From assembly GCF_003219795.1 (NCBI RefSeq), contig NZ_QJVC01000004.1, positions 295,384 to 359,383 on the forward strand: DNA of 64,000 nucleotides, given 5' to 3'. The notes beneath the pieces are model-generated. The model worked only from the letters and a program-made list of their open reading frames with translations, was not told where the DNA came from and did no database searches. Source of the DNA: Arthrobacter psychrolactophilus. Lineage in GTDB: Bacteria > Actinomycetota > Actinomycetes > Actinomycetales > Micrococcaceae. The position numbers were made by a program, and so were the translations under genes. Of this stretch, positions 8,343 through 15,516 are shown piece after piece (within the stretch, counting starts at the first letter, position 1; the number at the start of each line of letters is the position of its first letter).

Positions 8343-8781
8343 GCTGTTTCCGCACCCACTCGGACAGGCTCGCCACAGCGTCGGCGGGGAGGATGATCAC
8401 AGGCGGCTCGGTCACGGGCACCCGCATGATGACCAGCGCGTCGGAGGGGAACTTCGCCATCCAGGCGCCGGTCTCGGAGGCCGTCGCGGCGGCCTCCACG
8501 CCGCTGGCGTCGCAAAGGAAGACGTCGTGGGAGCGGCCCATGGGGTCAACCACGTGAACCCGTCCGTTGAGGAGATCGAGCACCTCTTGGAACATGAATT
8601 CCACCGTGAACTCGCCAACGCGTAGCTGCACGCAATGGATAAGTCGGGTGCCTTTGCGCCCGTGCGGCAGGTCCACGTCGACGGCACTTATCCCCTCCCC
8701 TTGCCATGGAATGCCACCGCTTCGGGGGATGGCGGCGGGCGGGAGGGCAGCTACGGTGTCACGTTTCGTCCAAGGGAACAT
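8335..8781 (-). CDS. Conserved hypothetical protein
   Basis: I do not recognise this 148-aa protein. It is soluble, with no signal peptide or membrane segment, and reads as a beta-rich domain (LIHCVQLRVGEFTVEFMF, VHVVDPMGRSHDVFLCDA) followed by an acidic/hydrophobic C-terminal half. Codon use matches its neighbours. It overlaps the end of metZ on the opposite strand by 8 bp. It has its own likely promoter: TAAACT 6 nt before ATG 8781 with no Shine-Dalgarno, just after the terminator-like hairpin of the upstream murA-like gene. Confidence 0.6.
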   Translation of the reverse strand: MFPWTKRDTVAALPPAAIPRSGGIPWQGEGISAVDVDLPHGRKGTRLIHCVQLRVGEFTVEFMFQEVLDLLNGRVHVVDPMGRSHDVFLCDASGVEAAATASETGAWMAKFPSDALVIMRVPVTEPPVIILPADAVASLSEWVRKQPK

Positions 8782-8787
8782 AGCTCG

Positions 8788-8793
8788 AGTTTA
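8788..8793 (-). promoter_or_regulatory. Candidate leaderless -10 for the hypothetical gene at 8335-8781
   Basis: On the minus strand TAAACT is followed by 6 nt (CGAGCT) and then the ATG at 8781. The upstream gene's terminator hairpin ends 12 bp away, so a fresh promoter is expected here. Confidence 0.5.
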
Positions 8794-8804
8794 CCCAAAC
8801 ACAA

Positions 8805-8841
8805 GCGGCCGGTAACCTTTTCGCACAAGGTCACCGGCCGC
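8805..8841 (-). terminator. Rho-independent terminator of the HTH-murA gene
   Basis: An inverted repeat GCGGCCGGTAACCTT / AAGGTCACCGGCCGC (one mismatch, 7-nt loop) lies 21 bp past the stop of the minus-strand gene. On that strand the stem is followed by TTGTGTTTGGG, a moderately T-rich tract. Confidence 0.75.
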
Positions 8842-8861
8842 CGTCGTGCTTGGAAAAGAGT

Positions 8862-10394
8862 TTAGTCCTGGAAGTACTCGATCTCGGCGCCAATCGTGTT
8901 CAGGCGCTCGGCGAGATCTTCATAGCCACGCTCGATGACGTAGATGTTGCGGAGTTCGCTGGTACCCTTCGCGGCGAGCATGGCCAGCAGGATGCAGGCG
9001 GCCGGGCGCAGTGCGGGCGGGCAACCGATCTCGGCGGCACGCCAGGCCGTGGGGCCCTTGATGTCGATGCGGTGCGGGTCGAGCAGGCGCACGCCGGCGC
9101 CGAGTCGGTTGAGCTCCGTCAGGTAAATGGCGCGGCCCTCGTACACCCAATCGTGGATCAGCGTGGTGCCCTGCGCGCAAGAGGCAATCACGGCGAAGAA
9201 CGGTAGGTTGTCAATGTTCAGACCCGGGAACGGCATGGGGTGGATCTTATCCGGGGCGGCCCTGAGCTCGGACGGTAGCGTCGTGATGTCAACGAGGCGG
9301 GTCTTGCCGTTGCGGGCCATGTATTCGGCGCTCTTGAGGTAGCGGAAGCCCATCTGCTCGAGCACCTTGAGCTCAATTTCCATGAACTCGATAGGAACGC
9401 GCTTGACCGTGACCTTGGACTTCGTCACGATACCAGCGGTAATCAGGCTCATGGCCTCGATGGGGTCCTCGGACGGCGCGTACTCGATGTCCATGTCGAT
9501 GCGTGACTTGCCCTTGATGGTCAGCGTCGTGGATCCCACGCCTTCCACCGTGACGCCGAGCGCCTGCAGGTAGAAGCAGAGATCCTGGACCATGTAGTTG
9601 GGGCTGGCGTTGCGAATCACGGTGGTGCCCTCGCGGTGCGCGGCGGCCATGATGGCGTTTTCGGTGACGGTGTCACCACGTTCGGTCAGCACAAAGGTGC
9701 GGTCCTCGGTGTCGCTGACGGGGGCCTGCACCTGGTAGAACCCGTCGTGGGCGATGACGCCGAGCCCGAACTCGCGCAGCGCCTGCATGTGCGGCTCCAC
9801 GGTGCGGGTGCCCAGATCGCAGCCACCGGCGTACGGAATGCGGTAGGTATCTTCCTCGTCGAGCAGCGGGCCCAGCAGCATGATGACGCTGCGGGTGCGC
9901 TTGGCGGCGGCGATATCCATGGCGGCAAGATCCAGCACGGCGGGGCGGCGGATCTGCAGATCGTTGTCCTTGAGCCAGGTGCACTCGACACCGATCGAGG
10001 TCAGCAGCTCCACAATGCGGTTGACCTCTTCGATGCGGGCCAGGCGGCGCAGCGTGGTGGTGCCGCGGTTGAGCAGGCTGGCACACAGGAGAGCCACGCC
10101 GGCGTTCTTGCTGGTATTGACGTCAACGCTGCCGGACAGTTCCCGGCCACCGTGGACGCGCAGGTGCGTGACGGCGTTCTTGGAGGTGGCGCCAACGCTG
10201 AAGAGATTGGCTTCCAGCAGGGTTTCCATACGCTGGATCATCTTCAGGCTCAGATTCTGCTTGCCTTGTTCCATGCGGGCCACGGCACTTTGGCTCGTCC
10301 CCAGGTGGGTCGCCAATTCGCCTTGGGTCCAACCTTTATCGGTGCGCGCATCTCGAACCAATACGCCAACGGTTTCTGCAGCCATTTGAGTCAT
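8862..10394 (-). CDS. murA: MurA-like UDP-GlcNAc enolpyruvyl transferase with N-terminal helix-turn-helix
   Basis: The first 65 residues are a Cro/C1-type helix-turn-helix (VLVRDARTDKGWTQGELATHLGTSQSAVARME). Residues from about 72 form an EPSP-synthase-like fold: K96-N97 in NTSKNAG, and the PEP-reactive cysteine C192 in GGCDLGTRTVEPH, equivalent to Cys115 of E. coli MurA. MurA catalyses the first step of peptidoglycan precursor synthesis, UDP-GlcNAc plus PEP. At 510 aa it exceeds the usual ~420 by the HTH part. Actinobacteria often have a second, plain MurA elsewhere; whether this copy is enzyme, regulator or both is open. ATG 10394 lacks a Shine-Dalgarno; ATG 10385 is an alternative. A 16-bp perfect palindrome lies 71 bp upstream. 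Confidence 0.82.
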   Translation of the reverse strand: MTQMAAETVGVLVRDARTDKGWTQGELATHLGTSQSAVARMEQGKQNLSLKMIQRMETLLEANLFSVGATSKNAVTHLRVHGGRELSGSVDVNTSKNAGVALLCASLLNRGTTTLRRLARIEEVNRIVELLTSIGVECTWLKDNDLQIRRPAVLDLAAMDIAAAKRTRSVIMLLGPLLDEEDTYRIPYAGGCDLGTRTVEPHMQALREFGLGVIAHDGFYQVQAPVSDTEDRTFVLTERGDTVTENAIMAAAHREGTTVIRNASPNYMVQDLCFYLQALGVTVEGVGSTTLTIKGKSRIDMDIEYAPSEDPIEAMSLITAGIVTKSKVTVKRVPIEFMEIELKVLEQMGFRYLKSAEYMARNGKTRLVDITTLPSELRAAPDKIHPMPFPGLNIDNLPFFAVIASCAQGTTLIHDWVYEGRAIYLTELNRLGAGVRLLDPHRIDIKGPTAWRAAEIGCPPALRPAACILLAMLAAKGTSELRNIYVIERGYEDLAERLNTIGAEIEYFQD

Positions 10395-10455
10395 AAGACT
10401 TTTATATCACGGTATGCATATTTCTTAGAATAATGTGACCATTTGGACAGTCTTC

Positions 10456-10494
10456 GCGATAAATATGGATATATATCCATCAGGTGCGATAAAT
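10456..10494. promoter_or_regulatory. Perfect 16-bp palindrome flanked by direct repeats, upstream of HTH-murA
   Basis: ATGGATATATATCCAT at 10465-10480 is a perfect palindrome. It is bracketed by two copies of GCGATAAAT (10456-10464 and 10486-10494), 30 bp apart centre to centre, on the same face of the helix. The block is AT-rich against a GC-rich background and lies upstream of a gene encoding an HTH protein, so an autoregulatory operator is plausible but unproven. Confidence 0.45.
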
Positions 10495-10516
10495 TCGATG
10501 GTCTAATTCTGGGCAT

Positions 10517-10551
10517 GGGGCCGAGATACCTTCTAACGGTACCCCGGCCCC
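10517..10551. terminator. Hairpin downstream of the ECF transporter operon
   Basis: GGGGCCG (10517-10523) pairs with CGGCCCC (10545-10551), with an inner TACC/GGTA stem. It lies 43 bp past the stop of the minus-strand ecfT gene. There is no T-tract on either strand, so it is only a possible terminator. Confidence 0.35.
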
Positions 10552-10593
10552 ACCCCTGAAATGAGCAGCACACCCACGGGAATCGCCGAACCT

Positions 10594-11391
10594 TTAGCCA
10601 AACACCGGATTCCAGGTCTCCAGTACGACGGCGGCACTCACCGAAACGGCAGCCATCGCCACTCCCCCACTCACGATCCAGAGGTCCTGCCGCGAGTAGG
10701 TGGACACCCGCGCCCACGTGCGGGGGCCCGCACCGAAGCCCTTTGCCTCCATCGTGACGGCGAGCCGCGTGGCCCGCCGAACGGCCTGGATGAGCAACGC
10801 CATGGCCTGCCCCAGCTGCGCTTTAAGTCCACGCAAGAGGCCGGGTTCGCCACCCACCCCGCGGGCACGGCGTGCCATACCGAGGGTTTGCCATTCTGCC
10901 ACAAGCAGTCCCACGAGTCGCATGGCAGCCAGTGCGCCCAACACAAAACGATGCGGCAGCCGTAGTTTCTGCGCCAGTGCGTCGGCCAGATCAGTGGGAT
11001 CTGTCGAAGCCAACACGATAATTCCGGGCAAGGCGATGGCCATGCCACGCAGGGCAATGGCAATACCGGCCTCGATCGAGTCACTGGTGAAGATGATGGG
11101 TCCCCACGCCACGATGAGCTCACCGGTTTTAGGTGCCAGCAGGGCCGTTCCGTAGCCGCCCACGATGGCCGCCAACAAGATGGGCCAGCCCCGCAGCAAC
11201 AACATGCGCAGACTCAGCCCGGCCAGCGGCAACACCGCGCATTCCAGGATCAGCGCGACGCTGGCAGAAACCCAGTCCACGCTGATGAGCAACACCAGTG
11301 TCAGGGTCAGGCCTGCCCCGAGTTTCGCCAGTGGATTGGCGTGAGCCAGCCACGCCGTCGAGCGCGGTGTGGCAATAATGTCAACGCTCAT
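10594..11391 (-). CDS. ecfT: Energy-coupling factor transporter transmembrane protein EcfT
   Basis: The 265-aa protein belongs to the CbiQ/EcfT family. It has about five helices and cytoplasmic segments with the coupling motifs (RHRFVLGALAAMRLVGLLVAEW; ARRARGVGG near 195), which contact the ATPase. EcfT links the ATP-binding subunits to the substrate-binding S component. The ATG overlaps the stop of the upstream ATPase gene by 4 bp (11388-11391). It is the last gene of a three-gene transcript led by a TPP riboswitch, so the cargo is thiamine or a precursor. Confidence 0.85.
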   Translation of the reverse strand: MSVDIIATPRSTAWLAHANPLAKLGAGLTLTLVLLISVDWVSASVALILECAVLPLAGLSLRMLLLRGWPILLAAIVGGYGTALLAPKTGELIVAWGPIIFTSDSIEAGIAIALRGMAIALPGIIVLASTDPTDLADALAQKLRLPHRFVLGALAAMRLVGLLVAEWQTLGMARRARGVGGEPGLLRGLKAQLGQAMALLIQAVRRATRLAVTMEAKGFGAGPRTWARVSTYSRQDLWIVSGGVAMAAVSVSAAVVLETWNPVFG

Positions 11392-12932
11392 CGTCGCGCC
11401 TCCCTCAGCACAGAGTGACTCTCCACCAGTTCCGGGTGGTCACCCAGGCGCAAGTGCCGTCCGCCGAGCACGGCGCTAAACGCCGCATCATGCGTCACAG
11501 ACACCACCGCGGTCCCGGCATCCAGGAGCTCCGTCAGCAGAGATGCCAATTCGGCCCAGGTGTTTGCATCTTGCCCAAAAGTCGGCTCGTCCAGAATCAA
11601 GAGTTGCGGACTGGCCGCCAGCACGGTCGCCACGGAGAGGCGACGCTTCTCGCCTCCGGACAGCGTGAACGGGTTAGCGTCGGCGAGGTGTTCAAGTCGC
11701 AGCCGCGCGAGCAGATCATCCACGGAGTCGACCCCGCGCCCTAAGAGCTTCGGCGCAAACAACAGCTCCTCCCTGACGCTATTGGCAATGAACTGATGCT
11801 CCGGTTCTTGAAAAACCGTGCCGATGCGGCTGATCAAATCACGCCCACGCCACTTCAAGGGCGATGAGCCCGCGCCGCGAGCCAGCGGAGGAAGCGCCGT
11901 GAGATCACCGCCTACGGGAGCCAGTAGCCCGGCAAGCGTCAACGCGAGGGTCGATTTTCCGGTTCCATTGGCTCCGGTCACGCTCAGCGCTTCCCCGGCC
12001 AGCACCTGAACTGTTGGCACCACGGCAGCCGGAACCACCGGGTGACGTCGCCGTCCCTTGGTGCGGGAGACGGCAAGAGCCGACGCCAGAAGCAAAAGCT
12101 GCTGGCCGGCGTCGTGCATGTCAGCAGAGTCGGCGTTCCGGGGCCGAACCGCGGGGACGTAACCAGGCACCCAGATCCCTGCCGCAGCCAACAACTCCCG
12201 GCTCTGTGCCATGACCGTGGCGGGCGGGCCGTCGAAGAGGACACCGCCGGGCTCGCCGAGTCGACTCGGGGCCAAGACCACGATCCGGTCGACCACGTCG
12301 AGCCACACCGCGACCCGGTGCTCAACCACGACCAGGGTGGCGCCGCTTTCATCGAGGCTGCGGCGCACAGCATCGCGCACCTCAACCACGCCGGCCGGAT
12401 CGAGGTTGGCGGTGGGTTCATCCAGCAACAGCAAGCCCGGGCGCATGGCCAACATTCCGGCCAGGCCTAGACGCTGCTTTTGCCCACCGGACAGCGCGGA
12501 GCTGGGGTGGTCAAGCGGAAGATTCAGGCCAACGGATTCCAGGGCGGCACCCACCCGGCGCCAAATTTCCTCCCGCGGAACCGACAAATTCTCGGCACCG
12601 AAAGCCGCATCGTCGCCGATGCGCGAGAGCACAACTTGGGCGTCGGGGTCCTGCTGCATGAGCCCGGCCCGGCCGCGGGATTCCGCAACGGGCCGGCCAT
12701 CGATGAGCAGTTCGCCCGACTCATTTGCGTCCTCATCGTCGCCAAGGACACCCGCCAAGGCGTGGAGCAGCGTCGATTTTCCGGCACCAGAAGGCCCCAA
12801 GAGCAGCACGCGCTCCCCCGGGGCAATCTCCAAGTCCAGGTCGTGAACGGCACGACCGCTACGCCCCGAATGCTGCCAGCCCCATCCTTTGGCGCTGATT
12901 CGCGCGGGGGCGCCCAGCTGCGCCGAAGCCAT
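11388..12932 (-). CDS. ecfA: Double ABC ATPase of ECF vitamin transporter
   Basis: One 514-aa polypeptide holds two complete ABC domains. First: Walker A GPSGAGKST, signature LSGGQKQRLGLAG, Walker B LLLLDEPTANLD. Second: Walker A GANGTGKST, signature LSGGEKRRLSVATV, Walker B LLILDEPTFGQD. This is an EcfA1-EcfA2 fusion, as in YkoD-type systems. ATG 12932 is chosen (MASAQLGAP); it starts 2 bp after the stop of the S-component gene, while the longer frame runs back through that gene. It powers uptake through EcfT and the S component, and is in the TPP-riboswitch operon. Confidence 0.88.
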   Translation of the reverse strand: MASAQLGAPARISAKGWGWQHSGRSGRAVHDLDLEIAPGERVLLLGPSGAGKSTLLHALAGVLGDDEDANESGELLIDGRPVAESRGRAGLMQQDPDAQVVLSRIGDDAAFGAENLSVPREEIWRRVGAALESVGLNLPLDHPSSALSGGQKQRLGLAGMLAMRPGLLLLDEPTANLDPAGVVEVRDAVRRSLDESGATLVVVEHRVAVWLDVVDRIVVLAPSRLGEPGGVLFDGPPATVMAQSRELLAAAGIWVPGYVPAVRPRNADSADMHDAGQQLLLLASALAVSRTKGRRRHPVVPAAVVPTVQVLAGEALSVTGANGTGKSTLALTLAGLLAPVGGDLTALPPLARGAGSSPLKWRGRDLISRIGTVFQEPEHQFIANSVREELLFAPKLLGRGVDSVDDLLARLRLEHLADANPFTLSGGEKRRLSVATVLAASPQLLILDEPTFGQDANTWAELASLLTELLDAGTAVVSVTHDAAFSAVLGGRHLRLGDHPELVESHSVLREARR

Positions 12933-12934
12933 AG

Positions 12935-13567
12935 CTACACCGCGCGTTCGGTAGCGGCGTTGCGCGAGGGCAGGTTCGACAGAGCTCCCGTTCGGGCCAA
13001 ACCGCGTACGGCAAGCCAGGAGAGCAGGCCGGCGATGACAGCCCCGGAAATGATGGCCAGGACCACGTAAACAGCCTTCCATTCAAAGGCCCAGACGATG
13101 TTCCACAGCACGCTGTCGTTGATACCCATCGCCAAACCGGCAAGCCCGCCAGCTACAAGAGCCGCGAGAAGGTTGAACTTGCGGTATCGGAAAATGGCGA
13201 AGCCCAGCTCGGCACCGAGACCCTGAACGAGTCCGGAGAGCAGCACGGTAAACCCAAAGTGGGTGCCCAGGAGGCCCTCAACGATGGCGGCGATCAATTC
13301 GCAGTACAAGGCTGCACCGGGTTTGCGGATGACCAGTCCACCGAGAACTCCGGCGATCAGCCAGCCACCACCGTAAAGTCCACCGATCGGTGGGAAGGCG
13401 GCGGTGAAGGCGCTGATGAAGCCGTAGCCCGCGGACCAGAGCCAGAAAATGACGCCCACGGCGACACCGAGAACTGAAACCACAACAATATCGACCACGC
13501 GCCACGTGGACTTCTTGTTTTGTTGCTGTGCTTGCGGGGCGTTTTCGCCCGCGAATGACTTACTCAT
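12935..13567 (-). CDS. ECF transporter S component, YkoE-type (thiamine/HMP)
   Basis: This 210-aa protein has six membrane helices after a polar N-terminus (WRVVDIVVVSVLGVAVGVIFWLWSAGYGF, PIGGLYGGGWLIAGVLGGLVIRKPGAALYCELIAAIVEGLLG). The pattern matches YkoE, the substrate-binding subunit of a thiamine or hydroxymethylpyrimidine ECF transporter. It has a strong Shine-Dalgarno (AAGGAGGAAAC) directly before ATG 13567, a site the riboswitch could mask. It heads the operon with the double ATPase and EcfT. Confidence 0.85.
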   Translation of the reverse strand: MSKSFAGENAPQAQQQNKKSTWRVVDIVVVSVLGVAVGVIFWLWSAGYGFISAFTAAFPPIGGLYGGGWLIAGVLGGLVIRKPGAALYCELIAAIVEGLLGTHFGFTVLLSGLVQGLGAELGFAIFRYRKFNLLAALVAGGLAGLAMGINDSVLWNIVWAFEWKAVYVVLAIISGAVIAGLLSWLAVRGLARTGALSNLPSRNAATERAV

Positions 13568-13628
13568 GTTTCCTCCTTTGCAGGAGGGGCGGCCGCGACG
13601 GTATTTCCGCGCAGCCGAAGAGAACTCG

Positions 13629-13727
13629 ACTCCCTTCGCCGGTACTAGCCGGAGCAGGTTCGAGGGTCTGCGGCGAACCGCACTCTCAGCGTCGCTTCCC
13701 AGGATGGGATGACGCTCCCCTGTCGTG
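13629..13727 (-). ncRNA. TPP (thiamine pyrophosphate) riboswitch
   Basis: Read on the minus strand, the element has the THI-box blocks in order: ACAGGGGAGC, GCTGAGAGTG, GACCCTCGAACCTG, CCGGCTAGTACCGGC and GAAGGGAG. The 5' ACAGGGGAGC-type and 3' GAAGGGAGT ends form the closing stem. It lies 62 nt before the start of the YkoE-type gene. In this class TPP binding lowers expression. With the strong Shine-Dalgarno nearby and no clear terminator, control of translation start is the likely mode. Confidence 0.93.
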
Positions 13728-13838
13728 TTTGAATTGCGGCTTCAGTTTACCTCCCGCCCATCGCGGAAACTAATGTGCCGTCACAGGAACCTCGCGCTTC
13801 GTGCGCTCACGGGCTACCTCGGCGGCGCAGGATGCGGT

Positions 13839-13844
13839 TAGGCT
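13839..13844 (+). promoter_or_regulatory. Possible -10 for the DUF4235 gene within a short dyad
   Basis: TAGGCT lies inside GTTAGG-CTGGC-CCTAAC (13837-13853), a 6-5-6 inverted repeat 22 bp before ATG 13875. The hexamer fits TANNNT. The dyad could be an operator, but its spacing does not match a full DtxR/IdeR box. Confidence 0.35.
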
Positions 13845-13874
13845 GGCCCTAACAAATACTTAAAGGAGCCCTTC

Positions 13875-14135
13875 ATGAACATTGTTTTCAAGTTGCTCGG
13901 AACCGGCGTGAGTATCGGAGCTGGATTTGTCGCCAGCAAGCTCGTGGATACCGTCTGGGAGAAAAGCACCGGGAACAAGCCGCCTAAGGACGGCGCCGAC
14001 CTCGAGAGCAGTCTCCGCTCGGCGCTGACCTTCGCGCTCGTCTCCTCCGTCGTGGCGGCCATCATTCAGACCCTCGCCGGACGCACCACGCAGAAGGCCA
14101 TCGCCCGCTTCAACAAGCACCCCGAAGAGGTCTAA
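13875..14135 (+). CDS. DUF4235 membrane protein
   Basis: This 86-aa protein has two membrane segments (IVFKLLGTGVSIGAGFVASKLV and FALVSSVVAAIIQTLAGRTTQKA) separated by a polar loop, the usual DUF4235 layout found widely in actinobacteria. Its function is unknown. It has a good Shine-Dalgarno (AAAGGAG) and ends just before an intrinsic terminator, so it is a single-gene unit. Confidence 0.8.
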   Translation: MNIVFKLLGTGVSIGAGFVASKLVDTVWEKSTGNKPPKDGADLESSLRSALTFALVSSVVAAIIQTLAGRTTQKAIARFNKHPEEV

Positions 14136-14150
14136 CCTCCTTGCACAGTT

Positions 14151-14194
14151 GGCCCCGTTCCGCGCGTTAATACGACGCCGGACGGGGCCTTTTG
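14151..14194 (+). terminator. Rho-independent terminator after DUF4235
   Basis: GGCCCCGT (14151-14158) pairs with ACGGGGCC (14182-14189), with further pairing inside (CCG/CGG), and is followed by TTTT. Confidence 0.85.
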
Positions 14195-14244
14195 CGTGTC
14201 ACCCGCGACGATCGGTGATCACCTTGGGCACGCCATTGTGACGA

Positions 14245-14607
14245 TTACTTCTTTGAGTCATCCTCGACTACTGCGGCCACGACTTGCTCGAGCTCGTCCA
14301 CGCTCAACGTTTCTGGGGCGCGGTGCTTGGTTCTGTAGCCGGCGCGACCCACCATATGGGCTGAGACGGGCACGGTCAGCAGCTGGAATAGCCACGCCAC
14401 GATGAGCAACGGCAGCAGCGTCCAGGATCGCATCTGCAGGCCCAATCCCGTCAACATCAACAGCAAGCCCAGAACCTGCGGCTTGGTGGCGGCGTGCATG
14501 CGGCTCATGAGGTCAGGGAAACGTAGCAAACCGATAGCTGCGGCGAGACTCATAAACGCGCCTAGGATCAAGGCAACGCCCGTGAGGACATCAAGCAACG
14601 TGTTCAT
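14245..14607 (-). CDS. mnhG: Mrp Na+/H+ antiporter subunit G
   Basis: This 120-aa protein has three helices (VLTGVALILGAFMSLAAAIGLLRFPDLMSRMHAATKP), and the LLRFPDLMSRMHAATKPQVLG block is the hallmark of MnhG/MrpG. It is the final gene of the leftward Mrp operon and overlaps mnhF by 4 bp. The C-terminal 30 residues are acidic. The subunit is required for the multi-protein complex that expels Na+ in exchange for H+ and supports alkali and salt tolerance. Confidence 0.92.
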   Translation of the reverse strand: MNTLLDVLTGVALILGAFMSLAAAIGLLRFPDLMSRMHAATKPQVLGLLLMLTGLGLQMRSWTLLPLLIVAWLFQLLTVPVSAHMVGRAGYRTKHRAPETLSVDELEQVVAAVVEDDSKK

Positions 14608-14870
14608 ACGTCCTCTTTCCTATGAGCCACGAAACGGGCAACCGTGACAGAGCCAATAAAACCAATGACCGTCAGCACCACTAGCAACGCCAAATTATCG
14701 ATGTGTCGATTCATAGCCATTTCTGTGGTCAGCGCCGCACCGAAAATCGCCAATAAAACATCGGCGGCAATCACCCGGTCGAGCAATGAGGGACCCTTGG
14801 CGATGCGGTAAATCGTGCCCGCTGAGGCTAGCGACAGCAGCACCGTAACAATAATGACAACAACGCCCAT
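14604..14870 (-). CDS. mnhF: Mrp Na+/H+ antiporter subunit F
   Basis: This 88-aa protein has three helices and the family block YRIAKGPSLLDRVIAADVLL. It sits between mnhE (4-bp gap) and mnhG (4-bp overlap), the conserved operon order. It belongs to the Mrp complex and has no separate known catalytic role. Confidence 0.92.
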   Translation of the reverse strand: MGVVVIIVTVLLSLASAGTIYRIAKGPSLLDRVIAADVLLAIFGAALTTEMAMNRHIDNLALLVVLTVIGFIGSVTVARFVAHRKEDV

Positions 14871-14874
14871 ACGC

Positions 14875-15516
14875 TTACTGCACCTCTTCGGCTTGTGTCG
14901 AGTGCGCGGACGGGGTATTCGCAGACCGCATCTTATCCGCGTAACTGGTCATGGGAGAGCCTGATATCTCTGCTTTGATCATTGCCAGTTCTTCTCTTGT
15001 CCCCATGACGTGAATCAGCCGGGCCTCAATTTCTTGAATACCCTTGCGAACTCGCTCAACAGATTCTGGGTCGGGCGCATGCATGGCGTGAACGTACAGT
15101 GTGGCGCATCCCCTGTCGACTTCCACGACGAGCGACCCCGGGATGAGTGAAAGTACGTGGCCCACTGCTGTCATGAGTAAATCTGAGGGACTACGCAAAG
15201 GCACCGCTATGACGGCGTTACGAATTGTGGGCCCCTTGAATACAGCCCAGAAGAGCACCTGGAAGCTGGCCACGAAGACCTCTTTGACGAACCACAATGC
15301 CAGGGTCAGCGCCCACAGCACATTGAAGCGGCCGCTGAGTTCAATGGGCGGAAGGTAGAAGATCTGCGACACGGCAATAGCGATCAGGGCCCCGAAGATC
15401 AGGTTCCCCGCACTAAAGTCTTGCCACAAGGCACCCCACACAACCACGAGCCAAATAAGCAGCGGCAGCTTCTGCAGGAAATTCAGTTTGCGACGGTAGC
15501 TGATTGACTGACTCAT
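14875..15516 (-). CDS. mnhE: Mrp Na+/H+ antiporter subunit E
   Basis: This 213-aa protein carries the MnhE pattern: N-terminal helices (LPLLIWLVVVWGALWQDFSAGNLIFGALIAIAV), VAVPLRSPSDLLMTAVGHVLSLIPGSLVVEV, then a cytoplasmic domain (LYVHAMHAPDPESVERVRKG). It extends about 40 polar residues past the usual end, ending in a Ser/Thr/Glu-rich tail. It overlaps mnhD by 4 bp. Confidence 0.92.
   Translation of the reverse strand: MSQSISYRRKLNFLQKLPLLIWLVVVWGALWQDFSAGNLIFGALIAIAVSQIFYLPPIELSGRFNVLWALTLALWFVKEVFVASFQVLFWAVFKGPTIRNAVIAVPLRSPSDLLMTAVGHVLSLIPGSLVVEVDRGCATLYVHAMHAPDPESVERVRKGIQEIEARLIHVMGTREELAMIKAEISGSPMTSYADKMRSANTPSAHSTQAEEVQ

Noticed and set aside
13837-13853. DtxR/IdeR-like site GTTAGG-CTGGC-CCTAAC
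   Set aside because: Arm spacing is too short for a 19-bp iron box, and TAGGCT inside it serves better as a -10 element; no iron gene is near.
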